Positions 12,610 to 24,803 of a DNA stretch of 64,000 bases are shown one piece after another (position 1 is the first letter of the stretch; each line of letters begins with the position of its first letter). Origin of the DNA: Tetrahymena elliotti 4EA (taxonomy: Eukaryota > Ciliophora > Oligohymenophorea > Hymenostomatida > Tetrahymenidae). Position numbers and translations under genes: made by a program. A model generated the notes under the pieces. It worked only from the letters and a program-made list of their open reading frames with translations, did not search any database and was not told where the DNA came from. The stretch lies in assembly GCA_000231825.2 (NCBI GenBank), contig JH720323.1, positions 399,825 through 463,824 on the forward strand. The letters are read 5' to 3'.

Positions 12610-15600
12610 TCATTTTCTAGTCATTCCGTGACGAATTAGTTCTTTATCAGCTTTATAGCATCCAAACAATGCACATAATACAACAGAACATGGCACACCC
12701 ATTCTTTTTCTGTAATTTTTATAATCAAATTCTCTTATTATCCTCATGAGTTCCTCATCTTCCATTAGCTTAATTTACTTTTACTTTTCCTCTATCTTTT
12801 TACAAAGTTATTCATACTGCTTAACAAATTCCTCACGACTTTCATACTTTTTTATTTTTAAAAATTAAATTCAGCCAAAAATAAAAATAATTATTACCTT
12901 GTTAATAATACTATTATTTTCATAAAGAACTATTTTATTGCTTTATTGCTTGATATTAATATTGTTGTTGTTAATAGTAGTATTGTTATTATTGTTATTA
13001 TTATCTGTAGGGCTGATAATACTTTGGTTAGCATTTAAAAGAGTCAAATTCTTTAATTATGAAAAAATAAATTAACTTTATTTTATTAAAAATTTTTACA
13101 TCATTTTCATTTTTGTCTCTATCTTTCATCAATTACTACTCTAATTATTACTACCTTGCTAGTCTGACAACATCTTTAATCTTCTTTTGGGTCTAAAAAA
13201 TAAAAAATAGAATTAATATTCAATTAAAGAAGGTTAATCTTACTTGTAAGTAAATGATATCGTTTGAAGTTTATTTTGATGTATTTAGCTCATTTAATGT
13301 TCTCTAAACAATATCTTACTAATTAGCCTCAATACCCTGTATTAAATCCTAGATATTTTCTAATTTCTCTTATTTTTTCTTTAATGATTATTCATATTTG
13401 ATCTTTTTGACGTCAATCTTACTTAAATTTGGTAAAACATTCCCTTTGCTCAAAATGTTTCCTATTTGTTTTAAATAAAATTCAAAATTTTTTTAGCCTT
13501 TTTCAAAGAAATAACCTTATGAAATTGATTGATTTGCATTTAAGCTTGATTCTTGAATAATTGATGGATTTATATTAGATTGTTCTTGATTATCCTCATC
13601 TATTTCTAATCCTTCTATGTCCTTCATGTGATCATTTATCATCATGTTAGCTTTGTATAACTCTAGCTACATATTCAATAACGAAACCATATTTTAAAGT
13701 TCATCCTCCTTGTGTGATCTCTATTTTTTTATTAAATTTTATTATTTCCTTTGTTTTTGAAAATTATTTCATACTTGTAAAAGATATTCTTTTGCTTTCT
13801 AATCTAAGAAGTCAGGGAGATAAGAGTCAAAAACTTTCTCCTAGCTATTCCAGATACTCCTAATAATCCAAGAAAGTCCTTCACCTCTAGCATCTTTACC
13901 GTTTTTCAGAAGTTCTAGCAAAAAGAGTTTTTTTCCTTTTTGCAGTGATTTCAATTCCTTCTTTTTTTAGTTAATGTTATCTTCAATTAAAATAATTTAT
14001 TTATCATTTTCCTTCATTTTCTTATCATACTGCACTAAAGTATTCTTAAGTGTTTGTATTTCACTTTCAAGCTCATTTAGCTTCTAAACATTTGTCATTA
14101 AATTATCAATCAAGTTTTATCTTGTACTTTTATCATTTCCAAGGTTGCTAATAGTAGATTAATTGTAGTTAAACTAGCTATTGTTTAAATTACTTGTAGA
14201 AGGGGAATTCAAATTGGTTTCAGTATTTTGTGATTTCTTTTTCACAGAAGAAGATTACATATCAAAAAAACTTTAAGCCATATTTGGATTCTTGCTAGCC
14301 TTATTTTACTACTCATTTAATTCCTCATTTAACTGTTTAATCTTTTAAAAATAAAAAAAAAATTTATTTCATAAATGTTGATTTAAAATAAAACTTACCA
14401 AATTTTTAATCTAATTGATTTTACGAAGGAGTTGATAATTTTCTAAACGTAAAATTCTTGCTGTATTAACTTTGTTATTGATTAGAGCTATTGTATCCCT
14501 AATTTTCTAAATTAATTATGATTCTATTAATCCAGCTTATTTTTCAAAGAAACGAGACCTATCTATCACACTAGATATACCTTCTTCATCATCAATCTTA
14601 AATAAATCTTCAATAACTTATCTCATACCTTCTGCTGTGAATTCTTAATTAGTGACTTGCTCACCTTTGATTTTTTATCCTTAATCTGAAACATCAGGTA
14701 CTATTTTCAATATTAAATTAATATTTTTAAATCTGTTTTATTAAATTACCTTTTTTCATGTAGTTCTTTATTGTTTTCCTAAGACCTCTATCTTTATCAT
14801 AAATTATATTTGGGTCATTACTTTTTTCACGTTCTTTTTCATTTATTGTTTTTAGAGCATCATGTAGAGCATCAAAAAACCTACTTTTATGAGCATCAGA
14901 TGTCTTTGGAGTATTCATACTACTTTTTCTAGTATTATCATCTTCATTATCTGCTTATTGTTAATCTTCTTATTACTTTTATTATTATTTAGCTCTTGTA
15001 TTAGCAAAGGGGCTAGTGACATCATTTTTAAGTAGACCAACTAATTATGGAAACTTTGATAATTCCTATAAATTTTATATTAAAAAAATCTTTTTAAAGA
15101 TTATAAATCTTTAGTTTAAGGTTTACAATTTGTTATTTGTCTTCCTTCTAAAGCTAAGTAAGTGTTAAGGACATACGTTTTACAGTCTCTCTTCTAATAA
15201 ACTAGGAAGGAGTATTTATTGGGCCAGTTTTACTGTGTTCACCTTTTTTCTTTTCCCTCTCTAATTTTTAATTTTTTTAAATTTTAAGCCAATTATCTAA
15301 ACCCTCAACTAGTTTTATATCATTTTATTTAGAAGTTCTATCATTGAAGTGGTTAATAAGTTTTTATTCTTCTTCGTCCAGCGAATCTTCAAGTTTTTTA
15401 TAACTATATTTTATACAATTGCAAAATTTTAACAAAAAAATAATTAAATGAATCAGTTTTAATTGATTTCATTTTAATTAAACACATTTTTGAATTGATT
15501 TGATTATTTTATTCAATATAGTTTAAGTAATAAAAGGAGAAGAAACTTCAATTAATAATTAGGGAGAAGTATTTTATCAAATAAAACAACATTTAAGCAT

Positions 15601-16134
15601 GATAATAATTTACATTTCTCCAAGCAGCAAAACATTCCTTTTATCTTTCTTTTTGAGCATATTTCTTATTTGCTATTCATATTAAGAAAGTTGTATTTCT
15701 TAAAATAATTTGCTATCACCTAAAAGAGCTTTATCACTGATTTGATGTTATGTTCTAAAATCTGTATTATTTCTTTATTTGGCTCTCTTTTTATCATAGT
15801 TTGATATTTTGTAGAAATTCATATCATTTTGGTCATTGTATAAAAGCTTTTATTCAACACTCATACTTGCTACCCTTTGCAATTCTATATGTTCATGAGG
15901 AAGTCTAATTAAATAATCAACATTTTTTAATTCTTTTTTGTTATAAGATTTAAGTTTCTCAATATCTTTTTCATTTATTTTTATTTTTTCTTTCCAAATC
16001 AGTGAGCTAGTTGTAGCATTCATCAAAACTGATGATCCTCTCTCAAGCTTCTTTTAAGTTTTTTGTAAAGGATTTAATTTTATTCCTGGCTATGCTATTT
16101 AAGCTTAAGATTAAGAAGCTTAAAACATACTCAT
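12610..16134 (-). CDS. long coiled-coil protein, 980 aa, nine exons
   Basis: Nine exons join without a frame break; introns are 15404-15613, 15066-15126, 14701-14749, 14342-14398, 13721-13774, 13193-13243, 13051-13099 and 12847-12897. The N-terminal ~270 residues are charged and polar, followed by an acidic Gln-rich stretch. From about residue 400 heptad patterns predict coiled coil, interrupted by Ser/Asn-rich linkers. A short block around residues 610-655 has two tryptophans in an ordered context (GEGLSWIIRSIWNSQ followed by a YLPDFLD motif), unlike its surroundings and probably a conserved domain. The C-terminus is basic and contains two Cys (VPCSVVLCALFGCY). I do not recognise the family by name; a cytoskeletal, basal-body or ciliary scaffold is a reasonable guess only. 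No membrane segments. Confidence 0.82.
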
Positions 16135-17255
16135 TTCTAAAATAATTAAGCTTAAATATACCTAAACTTGATTAAGATTTTTATTCTTTTAAAAATAATA
16201 GCAAAAAATCAGTTTTTATTAATAATAGTAAGAATCTAAAATACAAAGTTAGTATTATTGAAATAATTAATTGATAATAAAGCACTTGAAAATAATAACC
16301 AAGAAACAAGTTATATTTCAAGGAGATAGACTGAAAATCATTTTAATTATGCTGAAATAATTCTTGAGTATTTCTTTTCAAAAGGTAAATTAACAATAAA
16401 AAAATAAAATTCTAATTTTTTTTAAAAAATCCTTGAAAAATAAGTATTAATAGAGTTTAAATAAATTCTAATAAAAAAATTTGTTAATTTAATCAAAACA
16501 TTATTTATTTTATCTTGATTGCATGCACATTACATTACGAAAGAATCAAATACTCTCTAAACTAAGCATGAAATGATATAAAAAAAGAATGTATATTATG
16601 AATTCAGTATAAAGAAAGAAAAAAAATGTTTATTAAATAGAGATTAAAAAATTGACATTTTATATTTTAGTATAAAATATTAAAAAATAAAGGCTTTTAT
16701 TTATTTTGTTTTTTAAATCTCTAATTTTAATCACATAAATTATCATTTTTAAGGATACAATAAACAATTAATTTTTCTAAATAAGATTTGATCAACTTTT
16801 ATTCATATTTATTTAAAAAATTTAAAGAAGAATTAAAAAAATTAATAGTTGTTCACATACCTCTAAATGAATTGATATTTTTCTAAATCATAAATAATTT
16901 GTTAAAATTCCAAAAATTATTTGATCATTAAATGTAAAATTATTTAAATTTCTCTTTCTTTTTAATTCGCTATAACTTTTGAAATAAAGTGTATAAGATA
17001 TAAATAACTTATCAAGTGCTTAAAAATTAATTTTTTGAGATTAATAATTAATAATAGTTTTTTTGATAATTAAAATAAAAATTAATGCTAATTTAACAAT
17101 CAAATAAATTTCAAGAGGCAAAATTCCTTTGATCTAGTGATTATTTTTAACAAGAACTAGGATGAATAGAGAAAAATATAAAAATAAAATAAATAAAATC
17201 TAAATATCAATAATTAATTTTAATTTATAATACTGTTTAGTATTTAAAATTAATT
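16135..17255. other. AT-rich intergenic region
   Basis: About 1.1 kb upstream of the coiled-coil gene and downstream of the TM9SF gene, both on the minus strand. No frame of protein-like composition was found, and no structured RNA could be recognised by eye. Confidence 0.45.
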
Positions 17256-19614
17256 TCATTAATTAATTTGCTTCTTTTTTAAATTCAAAAATTTGTAATA
17301 AAGATGATTCACAAAATTATATGATAATTGAATTGAACAGCTTCCGCATATTAGTACAACAATCAAGCAAATAGGAATCAAGTATTAATTCAAATAAAGA
17401 ATGTCTTGGAAATTCAGGTTTTCTATAAAATGCAAATACCCTAATAAATAGAAGTAAATATAAAAACCTATAGAACCTCCCATCCAAAATGATTTCCATT
17501 ACCACTAGTAATATTCTCTATTTAAAAATTAATTTAATATTATTTAAGTACAAATGCAAATTTACCTATTTAAATCCTAATGTGTTAAAAAAACTGTTAT
17601 TAGAGAAATCTATAATAATATTAATAATAATGAAGCCAAGATTGCAAAATAATTAATAGCTAATATATTATAAGTAATTATGCTATGAGTTATTTTATTT
17701 ATTGGATATATCACTATCCTAATTTTTTCATAAAAAATATTTTAAAAATGCTTTATTTTTTATTTTCTTACAAAAAATTGAGAAAGCCACTCAGAATAGA
17801 TCTTTTAAATATAAAAGTCTTATGATTTGTATATTGGACATTTTCAAATGAAGGTAAGTTAAACTTTAGTTTAAATTCTGTTTTAGATCTCACATAGCCA
17901 GCTAAATAGCCAATAAAAATTGGAAGAGGTATCAACAAGCTAAAATTAAATATGATTGAGTGACACTCAGAGTCAACTTTATTAAGCATAAGCTACCCCT
18001 AATTGATATTCAGGTGATTTTTAGCTTCTAAGAATAAGAGTATCAGTAAGAATAATAAATAATATATTATCATACAGCTAGCTATTTAAAGCTTAGATTA
18101 TCCCTAGTTAATTGATAGATAAATAAACATTTAGAATTTTATATGCTTAATTAATTTAAATACTTGAAATCTTGAGTAATAAAGGCTAGATGCATACCCA
18201 TAAATCAAAGAAGCAAAAGAACTAGAATATAAGAATTTCATTACAACATCATCGTTATTTTTAAATAGACCTTATCCATAATATTTAATCAAATATGAGT
18301 TTATTAACTCTAATGATATGAGGGATAACAAATTAACAAACTACAAAAACCCAAATCCAATAAAGCAAGCAAGGAGACTTTATTTAGATGGAGGTCTGAA
18401 AACCTCTGTCTCTAGAGAATTCCATGAAATAATATTTTCATCTGCTTCTTCATCTATTCTCTCCTTTCTCTTGTTTGAGTCAATATTATCTAACTGTTAG
18501 TACTTAATACCTTACTGTTGATTAACTTTTTGCTCATGATTTGCAATTTTACAGATCTTGTAAATAAGTAGGATGGATGTAACAAAAAGCGGAATCCATA
18601 AAAACAATATACTATCTATGTCTTAGTTTATAAATAAGTTCTATACTTAAAATACTTTCTCTCTTTTTATTCTCTCTTGCTCATTGTTTACAACATTAAC
18701 ATGAATTTAGTAAATAAATGTAATTGTATTTCCATTTATTTCTTATTGATTTTCGCTTTTCATTATAACTGTATCAAAATCTTATTACTCCCAGAAAGCT
18801 GATTCTAATTTGTAGCTTATTGGATGTCCAAATAATGAATCAATAATATGTTCTCTTGGATTAATTTCATATGTGTTGATAAGCATGTATATGAAGTTGT
18901 TGATATAATATTTATCTCCCTATATTTTTAAAAATAAATTAAAAAATCAACTTAAATTAATTCGCTTTTAATAACTTCTTTTTTGCCAAGTTGTAATCCT
19001 ATTCTATTTCCGTCTTCAAATATAGGAAACTCATCTAAGTTTCTGTATAATTTAATAAATATTAAGCCACTAAAATAATGAAAATAACATGTTCAATTTG
19101 TAATTTAAGTCAATAAGTCTCTTCAATAATTCTATTTCCTCATTCGTATACTTTCTTGTACATTCAAATTGATAGTTTTTCTTAACTTTAAGTAAAGCCT
19201 ATTTTTATTGGTTTATTTGCTAAATTGTTACTGAATCTTTAAAATATATTTAATACATTAAAACTCGAAAGCTACTAAAACCTGTTGAGTAAATGAGCGC
19301 TCAATTTATCTGAATCAGTTTCCATCTAACAAAATGGAATAATAGAAGGATTCACAGGTATTTGGCTTTAATTTGAAAGTAATTCATTTAGCTCTAACTA
19401 TAATCTCTACTCGTCTTAGAATATCTAAAAATCATAAATATATTTATAAATTTTAAAGAATAAGGAGATAAAATGTATATCAATAAAATAATTAATAGAC
19501 CTTTCTATTTGAGGATATGTCTGTCTTGAGTATACCTTAAACAGTTTTTGATAGAATTACAATAAAAATAGAGAGTTTGATAAGAAATTTAAATTTATAT
19601 TAACTGATACTCAT
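17256..19614 (-). CDS. divergent TM9SF/EMP70 (nonaspanin) membrane protein
   Basis: Nonaspanins are Golgi/endosomal proteins with a lumenal N-terminal domain and nine membrane helices. Seen here: a signal peptide after MSISQYKFKF, a lumenal segment with the family-like PSIIPFCQ, then FECTRKYT, the hallmark junction WNSLETEVFRPP, a series of hydrophobic helices, and near the end the motif YQWQWKSFWMGGS matching the family's YHWWWRSF block. The C-terminus is Lys-rich (LKKKQINQ), recalling the basic KxD-type retrieval tail. Introns include 18920-18951 (32 bases) and probably 19070-19088 (19 bases). The frame also shifts near 19280 without a clear ordinary intron, so the N-terminal third is uncertain: very small introns or one-base errors are possible. 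The family call is firm on the FRPP and W-rich motifs; the exact exon structure is not. Confidence 0.8.
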
Positions 19615-20987
19615 TTATGAATTATATTATTATTTAGAATCTTAAATAATTTATATTGAAATAATAGGATACTTTTTTTATCAAAGTTTCTAAAGGTTAA
19701 TTAAATATTAGCCTGAAAATAAATTCTATAAAAATTTGAAATAAATTTGAGTTACTTTTATGATTATATAAAAACCATTTAAATAAAATTTATTTTATTA
19801 TATTAAATGATAGTGTCCAGAACAATACTTCATATTCAAATTAGGAATTAAATTAACAATAAACAATAATATTTTAATTTAAAGTTACCAATTTAAGTAA
19901 AAATAATCTATTCAAAATATTAAAAATGTTTACACAAATAAAGTATTAAAAAAAATTAGATTGTTATTTAGCTTTTACAAAAAAATTATTACATATTTTT
20001 TTAGGAATAAAAATTAAATTAAATATTCTCGAATATTTAAATAGAATATTTAAAAATTAACTTTTTATAAATTACCAAATAAATAAATGAATTAATTTTT
20101 TTAGTAAGATTACATTACATTAAAATATTATTTTTCTAATTTCTTACCTCAAAAGTTGAAGTATGACAAAGAATAAAAAAATAAACTTTCAATTCTGTAA
20201 AAGGGTTTTATGAATTTCTAATTTAATTTTAAATCACAAACAAATTAGTTATTTTTTTGTAAAGTTTAAACAATTTTCTTTATTTGCATTTGAATTATTT
20301 TTAGAAATAATTAAAGCACTTAGTATGAATAATTTAATTTTTAATGAATATTGAGTTAATTTATTTGTTTTTAGTAATTCATTTTTTATTAAATTTTGTT
20401 TATCTTACATAAAAATTGATGGGAAAATCATAAATTAGAAAATCTTATTCAGATAGTTCTTTTAAGATTTTTCTCTACTGTTTTTTTTTTTGAAAGATAA
20501 AAATGAAAAATTAACTTAAAATACAAAAGAAAAATGTTCAAGGAAAATTATTAGAAACATAAGATTTCAGCAACTAAATACTAAAATAGATAAAATATAG
20601 AGAAATTTACATGTTTAAAAGAAATTATTTAATTTAATATAAAGTAAAAGAAGAGTGATAGATGCTATAAATTTAGTTAATTATTGTCTCTTCTTTTTGC
20701 TGATGTATGAGCTAGCTATATATATTTTCAATTTATTTTTAATTTTATGTTTAAACAGGTTTTATATTCTTTTATAAATATTAATGATGAAGAAGTTGAT
20801 AGACTTCTTTTTCTTATTCATATTTTTAATTTTATTATTATTTGTGGAGAATTAGTTTAGAAATTTGTGATCTAAATATAATTATATTGATTTATTATCA
20901 AAATAGTATTGGTAGGTTAAATTCGATTTAAGATATATCTTACAGTTTATTTTAGTAATTATTATTAAATTATTTATTAGTAATTTT
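19615..20987. other. AT-rich intergenic region
   Basis: About 1.4 kb between two minus-strand genes. A 47-codon plus-strand frame at 20747-20890 reads as a short hydrophobic peptide, but it has no supporting feature and lies just past the snurportin stop. Otherwise nothing recognisable. Confidence 0.45.
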
Positions 20988-22553
20988 TCATTACTATTCT
21001 TCTTCTTCAGATTTTTCTGCTTCAATATCTATTCTATCACATATTTATGAAAAACTAATAGGGTTAGTAATTAATTTATACTCAAATACTAATTAAGATA
21101 AGGAATCAGGATATAAATTAATATTATCAACTTCTTCATTGATCTCTTGAGAATTAAAATTTTTGCTACTACATGCTGAAGCATATATTTAATTTGGGTC
21201 TAATACTTCCACAATATTTAAATCTTCAACAAAAACCCAGTTCTTCTTTTGCTTAATTTCTTCTTCAATAGTATTTGAGTCTTCTTTTTATAGCTCTATT
21301 TCATGGGGAAAAGATTCAAATTCTTACAAGAGTTGAGTTTAGAAAGGTGTTAGTTTTATTGAACTAATTTCTACTTTCACAATCATATAAGGTTAAATCC
21401 CAAAAATTTTTCTCTCTTCTGGGCTGAGCTAATAAATAATATAGTTATCTAGAGTATTTAAGCAATAATTTTCATCACAGATTAAGTGGGCAGTTACCTT
21501 TGGAAGCGCATTTTATTCCTATGAAGTTATAGATAGAGGGATTTTTTTGAAAGGAGAGTTTTCAAAATTTTAATCTTTCCAAAACAAAAAATTAGGATGA
21601 ATTCCTCCCTTATAATCAGTGTCTTTATGAATGAAAAGAATTCCATCTTTTTGAAAATCAAATTAGCACTAATAAACCTCCTTAAAAGCAGAACTAGTGC
21701 AGATTTATTTTTGCACAATTTTGAATTTAAATTGGTTGCAATCTGAAATATCCTAAAAATCATTTTGGCTGAATTTTTATTGAATCCAAAAGAATCTCAT
21801 GTCCGTTGAATTTTCTGCCATATTCAAATCTTTGTAAATGATAACATCCATAATATAGTAGGTTTATTATTCTTCATTAAAAATACAATCTAAAATACTA
21901 TAAAACTTTGATTTTTCTCCTAGTTTAGAGCCTCCAGGAAGCATGCTTTAAAAATTATGAATCAAAATTCCATTTTTATCTCTTGATGTAGTAAATTAAT
22001 TTTAGGTAATCACCAGACATCTCTTACCTTTAGGACGAGGCATAACAAAATAATTTGGTCCAATATCATCAGGTATTTCAATCATGTACTAAGGCTATAC
22101 CATCAAGCTTTGTATTTCTTTTCTATATAATTATGTTATTTTTTAATTTTACTATTATTTACTTCTCTCTCTTTCTTGCTTTCTTTGTTAACTTTTAGAT
22201 AATTATGGCTAGGCAATATCTTTTTCTTAAATTTCAAATTTTGGATCATCTTTTGGATATAATTCTTCATTTACTTATAAATTTTAGTTTATTTAATTTG
22301 TTTAAGAGCTAATTTCATTTTATTTAACATTATTTCCTTCAATATCCATAGCATCTATAAGATCTTCTAGCTCTTATTCTTCATGTTTTTCTTCTAACTT
22401 TTACTATTCGTTTATTAATCTGAAAAGCTATCTAGATTTGTTTAATATTCTGTTTCTATTTCTTTGCTAATAAAGATTTAAAAGCTAACGTTTACGCTCC
22501 AATAATTAATTGTGGTCATCTATTATCTGTGCATTTTTATCCATTTTCATCAT
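20988..22553 (-). CDS. SNUPN: snurportin-1, snRNP nuclear import adaptor, 506 aa
   Basis: Snurportin binds the trimethylguanosine cap of spliceosomal snRNAs and carries snRNPs into the nucleus on importin-beta. The N-terminus has an importin-beta-binding (IBB)-like segment rich in Arg/Lys (RKRQLLNLYQQRNRNR). After a linker rich in Glu and Gln comes the cap-binding domain: MPRPKGKRCLVIT (compare the vertebrate LPRPxGKRCLVVA), LPGGSK, SILDCIFNE, YYIMDVIIYK and MRFFWIQ, in the family order. This is enough to identify the protein. The two halves join across a short intron (about 45 bases near 22110-22165) whose borders I place by frame continuity. The long acidic C-terminal tail ends in a Glu run and TGA. 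Length is above the ~360 residues of animal snurportins, mainly from the linker and tail. Confidence 0.9.
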
Positions 22554-23867
22554 TCTGAAGTTAATTTATGTTGAAATTTAGTTTTATATAAATGATTTAG
22601 TAATTTATGATTATTCCACTTTTACTTTTAAAAAGTAGATTTTAAGACTTTGTTTGATTTATATTCTATAACCTCTGTGTTTATTGTTTTTTCTTTTTTC
22701 TTTCTTTTTCTTTGTTAAAATTTTTTATTTTCAAAATATTTGTTTAAATAGCGTATTAACTATTCTAAAAGAAAACTTCTTGTAAAAGACTTATTAAATT
22801 ATGAACAAGTAGGATGATTGAAAGAACTTAATTAGAAGTCTTTTAATTGACTCAATTTAATAAAGCTTCTAAGCTTTTCAAAATTTTACTGATAAAGGAG
22901 CTTAAGAAAAGAATGAATAATTAGAATCTACAATCCTTGCTATTTCACTTATCCTATTTGTAAAATTTATAAATTTTTTAAATCTTGTAATGAATTTCAA
23001 CCCCATATTTTCCAAATAGAAGAAATTAATTTGACAAAAATTCTTCTAAATAAATTCTAGATATTTTCTAAAACCTATTTAACATTCTAGAATAACTAAA
23101 TTTAGTCAAAAAGTTAAAAAAAAAAAATTATTTTTCTGAACCTAAAATTCAAAAATAATTATTTTTATAGAAAATTTGTAAAATATTTTTGATATTTTAA
23201 TGTGAATAAATGAATAAAATTAAGTATTCTTTCCATTTCTAGGCTAATTTATACAAAAAAATTAATAAATTTAAACAAATCAAGAGAAGGTATAGATCAA
23301 CTGAATTGCTGTAATTGACTTTACTTTGAGGAGAAAAACCTTTAGTATTTTTTACAAGGAAAGTTAATTTAGATATTCAAAGAAGTAACATATAATCATT
23401 GAGATCTTCAAAGTAGTAATTTATTATAATTTATAAATTTTATAAATTAAAAATTGCAAATTTATGTTTACCAATTCTCCAAAAAATCATATAATGAAAT
23501 AAATTCTAATAAGATAAGAATTAAAAAATAAAAATAATTAAAGATGCTTTATTATTTAGGAAATTAACTTTTTAGAATAAAAGATTGTGAATTAAGATAA
23601 AAATAATAAATTCAAAATATTCTAATTAAAAAATAAAAAATTATTGGTTAGGATGTAATTTGTAATTTGATGATTAAACAGATAATTAATTGTAAAGTAA
23701 TATTGAATTATAAAAAAAATAAAAGGAATAATTTGAAAATTTAAATATTTTAGATAAATTAAGATTAGTCATACAACTATGAAGCTATTTTTGATAAATA
23801 AGATTGATTAGAGTTTTAAAATAAATTATATTATTAATTTTGTTAGTTTTTGAAAAAAATTAGTTTT
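22554..23867. other. AT-rich intergenic region
   Basis: 1.3 kb between snurportin and the ubiquitin-like protein gene. No supported coding frame. It contains the promoter of the snurportin gene, which is transcribed leftward. Confidence 0.45.
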
Positions 23868-24530
23868 TCATCCACCAACTTATCTTTGGAAGAATTATAA
23901 AGTGGATGTTTTTTTGTTAAACAATTCATAATTTATATTTAATTGATCAAAATCATATAATTTTTCGTGAATATAGACTTCACTGGCTATTTAAATTTTT
24001 TCTTGCTCAATACCAATTATTTCCTCAATTGCCGTTTTTAAATCGTCTAATGTCTCTTCTTAGCAAAGACTAAATTTGATGTTTTCTTGATTGAATTGAT
24101 CCCAAACATCTATATAAACTTTTTCAAAGCTTAATATAAACTTGCATTTAATTGTGTAAAAAATATGTTGGTCCTCATCATCTTCATCTTCGCTTTATTT
24201 ATTTTCAATTTTTTACTTCTTTTTAATGTTGCTTAAAGAGTCTAGAGAATCATCTGATTCATTTATTTCTGTAAAACTGCTATTTTACGATGTTTAATCA
24301 TGGTTTTTGGATGAATTATTTTATTATTTATTATTGTTTATGGAAACAGAGGCTGACTTTTCTCGTTACTTCTCTTTGAACTCTTTTGCTTTTTTTTAAT
24401 TATATTCTTCATACTTTTTAAGTATTTTCTTTTAAGATTCATTTGTAATTTATGCTTTTTTGATTAAAGAGACTCTTATTAGATCATTTTAATTAGCTAT
24501 TCTTCCTATGTAATCTTTTGATGAAACCAT
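23868..24530 (-). CDS. ubiquitin-like-domain protein ending in Gly-Gly, 220 aa
   Basis: An intronless 221-codon frame. Residues 1-120 are charged, Gln/Ser/Asn-rich and likely disordered, with a Lys-rich coiled stretch (residues 30-60) and an acidic run. The last ~95 residues look like a beta-grasp fold. TLDDLKTAIEEIIGI corresponds to the ubiquitin helix segment TIENVKAKIQDKEGI, and the last residues, TSTLQFFQRQVGG, correspond to ubiquitin's STLHLVLRLRGG. TGA follows the Gly-Gly directly, so no precursor tail needs removing. Seen: the motif layout and terminal Gly-Gly. Known: this ending is what E1 enzymes activate in ubiquitin, SUMO, NEDD8 and URM1. Inferred: it may be conjugated like SUMO, which also has an N-terminal extension. 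It could instead be a non-conjugated UBL adaptor. Confidence 0.72.
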
Positions 24531-24803
24531 TTTATTATTAATTTTTAATTTATTGATTTACACAGGGAGGTTTTCTACTGATAAAACTCCATTAAATTAC
24601 TATTGTGAGTAGATGAAGGTATTAAAAAATGATATCAAGATTTTATCACATACTTCTCCTTTTAAATAAATAATAAAATAATAAATGATTACTCAGCTTA
24701 AATTTAATTTTTGTTTATTGTCTAAGAGATCATTCAGATATATTTTTAACTTTAATAAGAAGAACCTAAAATGCTTTGATGATTCTCAAACATTTTTGGA
24801 TTT

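Noticed and set aside
20747..20890. 47-aa plus-strand frame with a hydrophobic C-terminal helix
   Set aside because: Short, close to the 3' end of snurportin on the other strand, and no splice or homology support; kept only as a note in the intergenic entry.
21527..21763. Minus-strand frame overlapping snurportin
   Set aside because: Wrong frame: the snurportin cap-binding domain is read in the other frame and matches the family.
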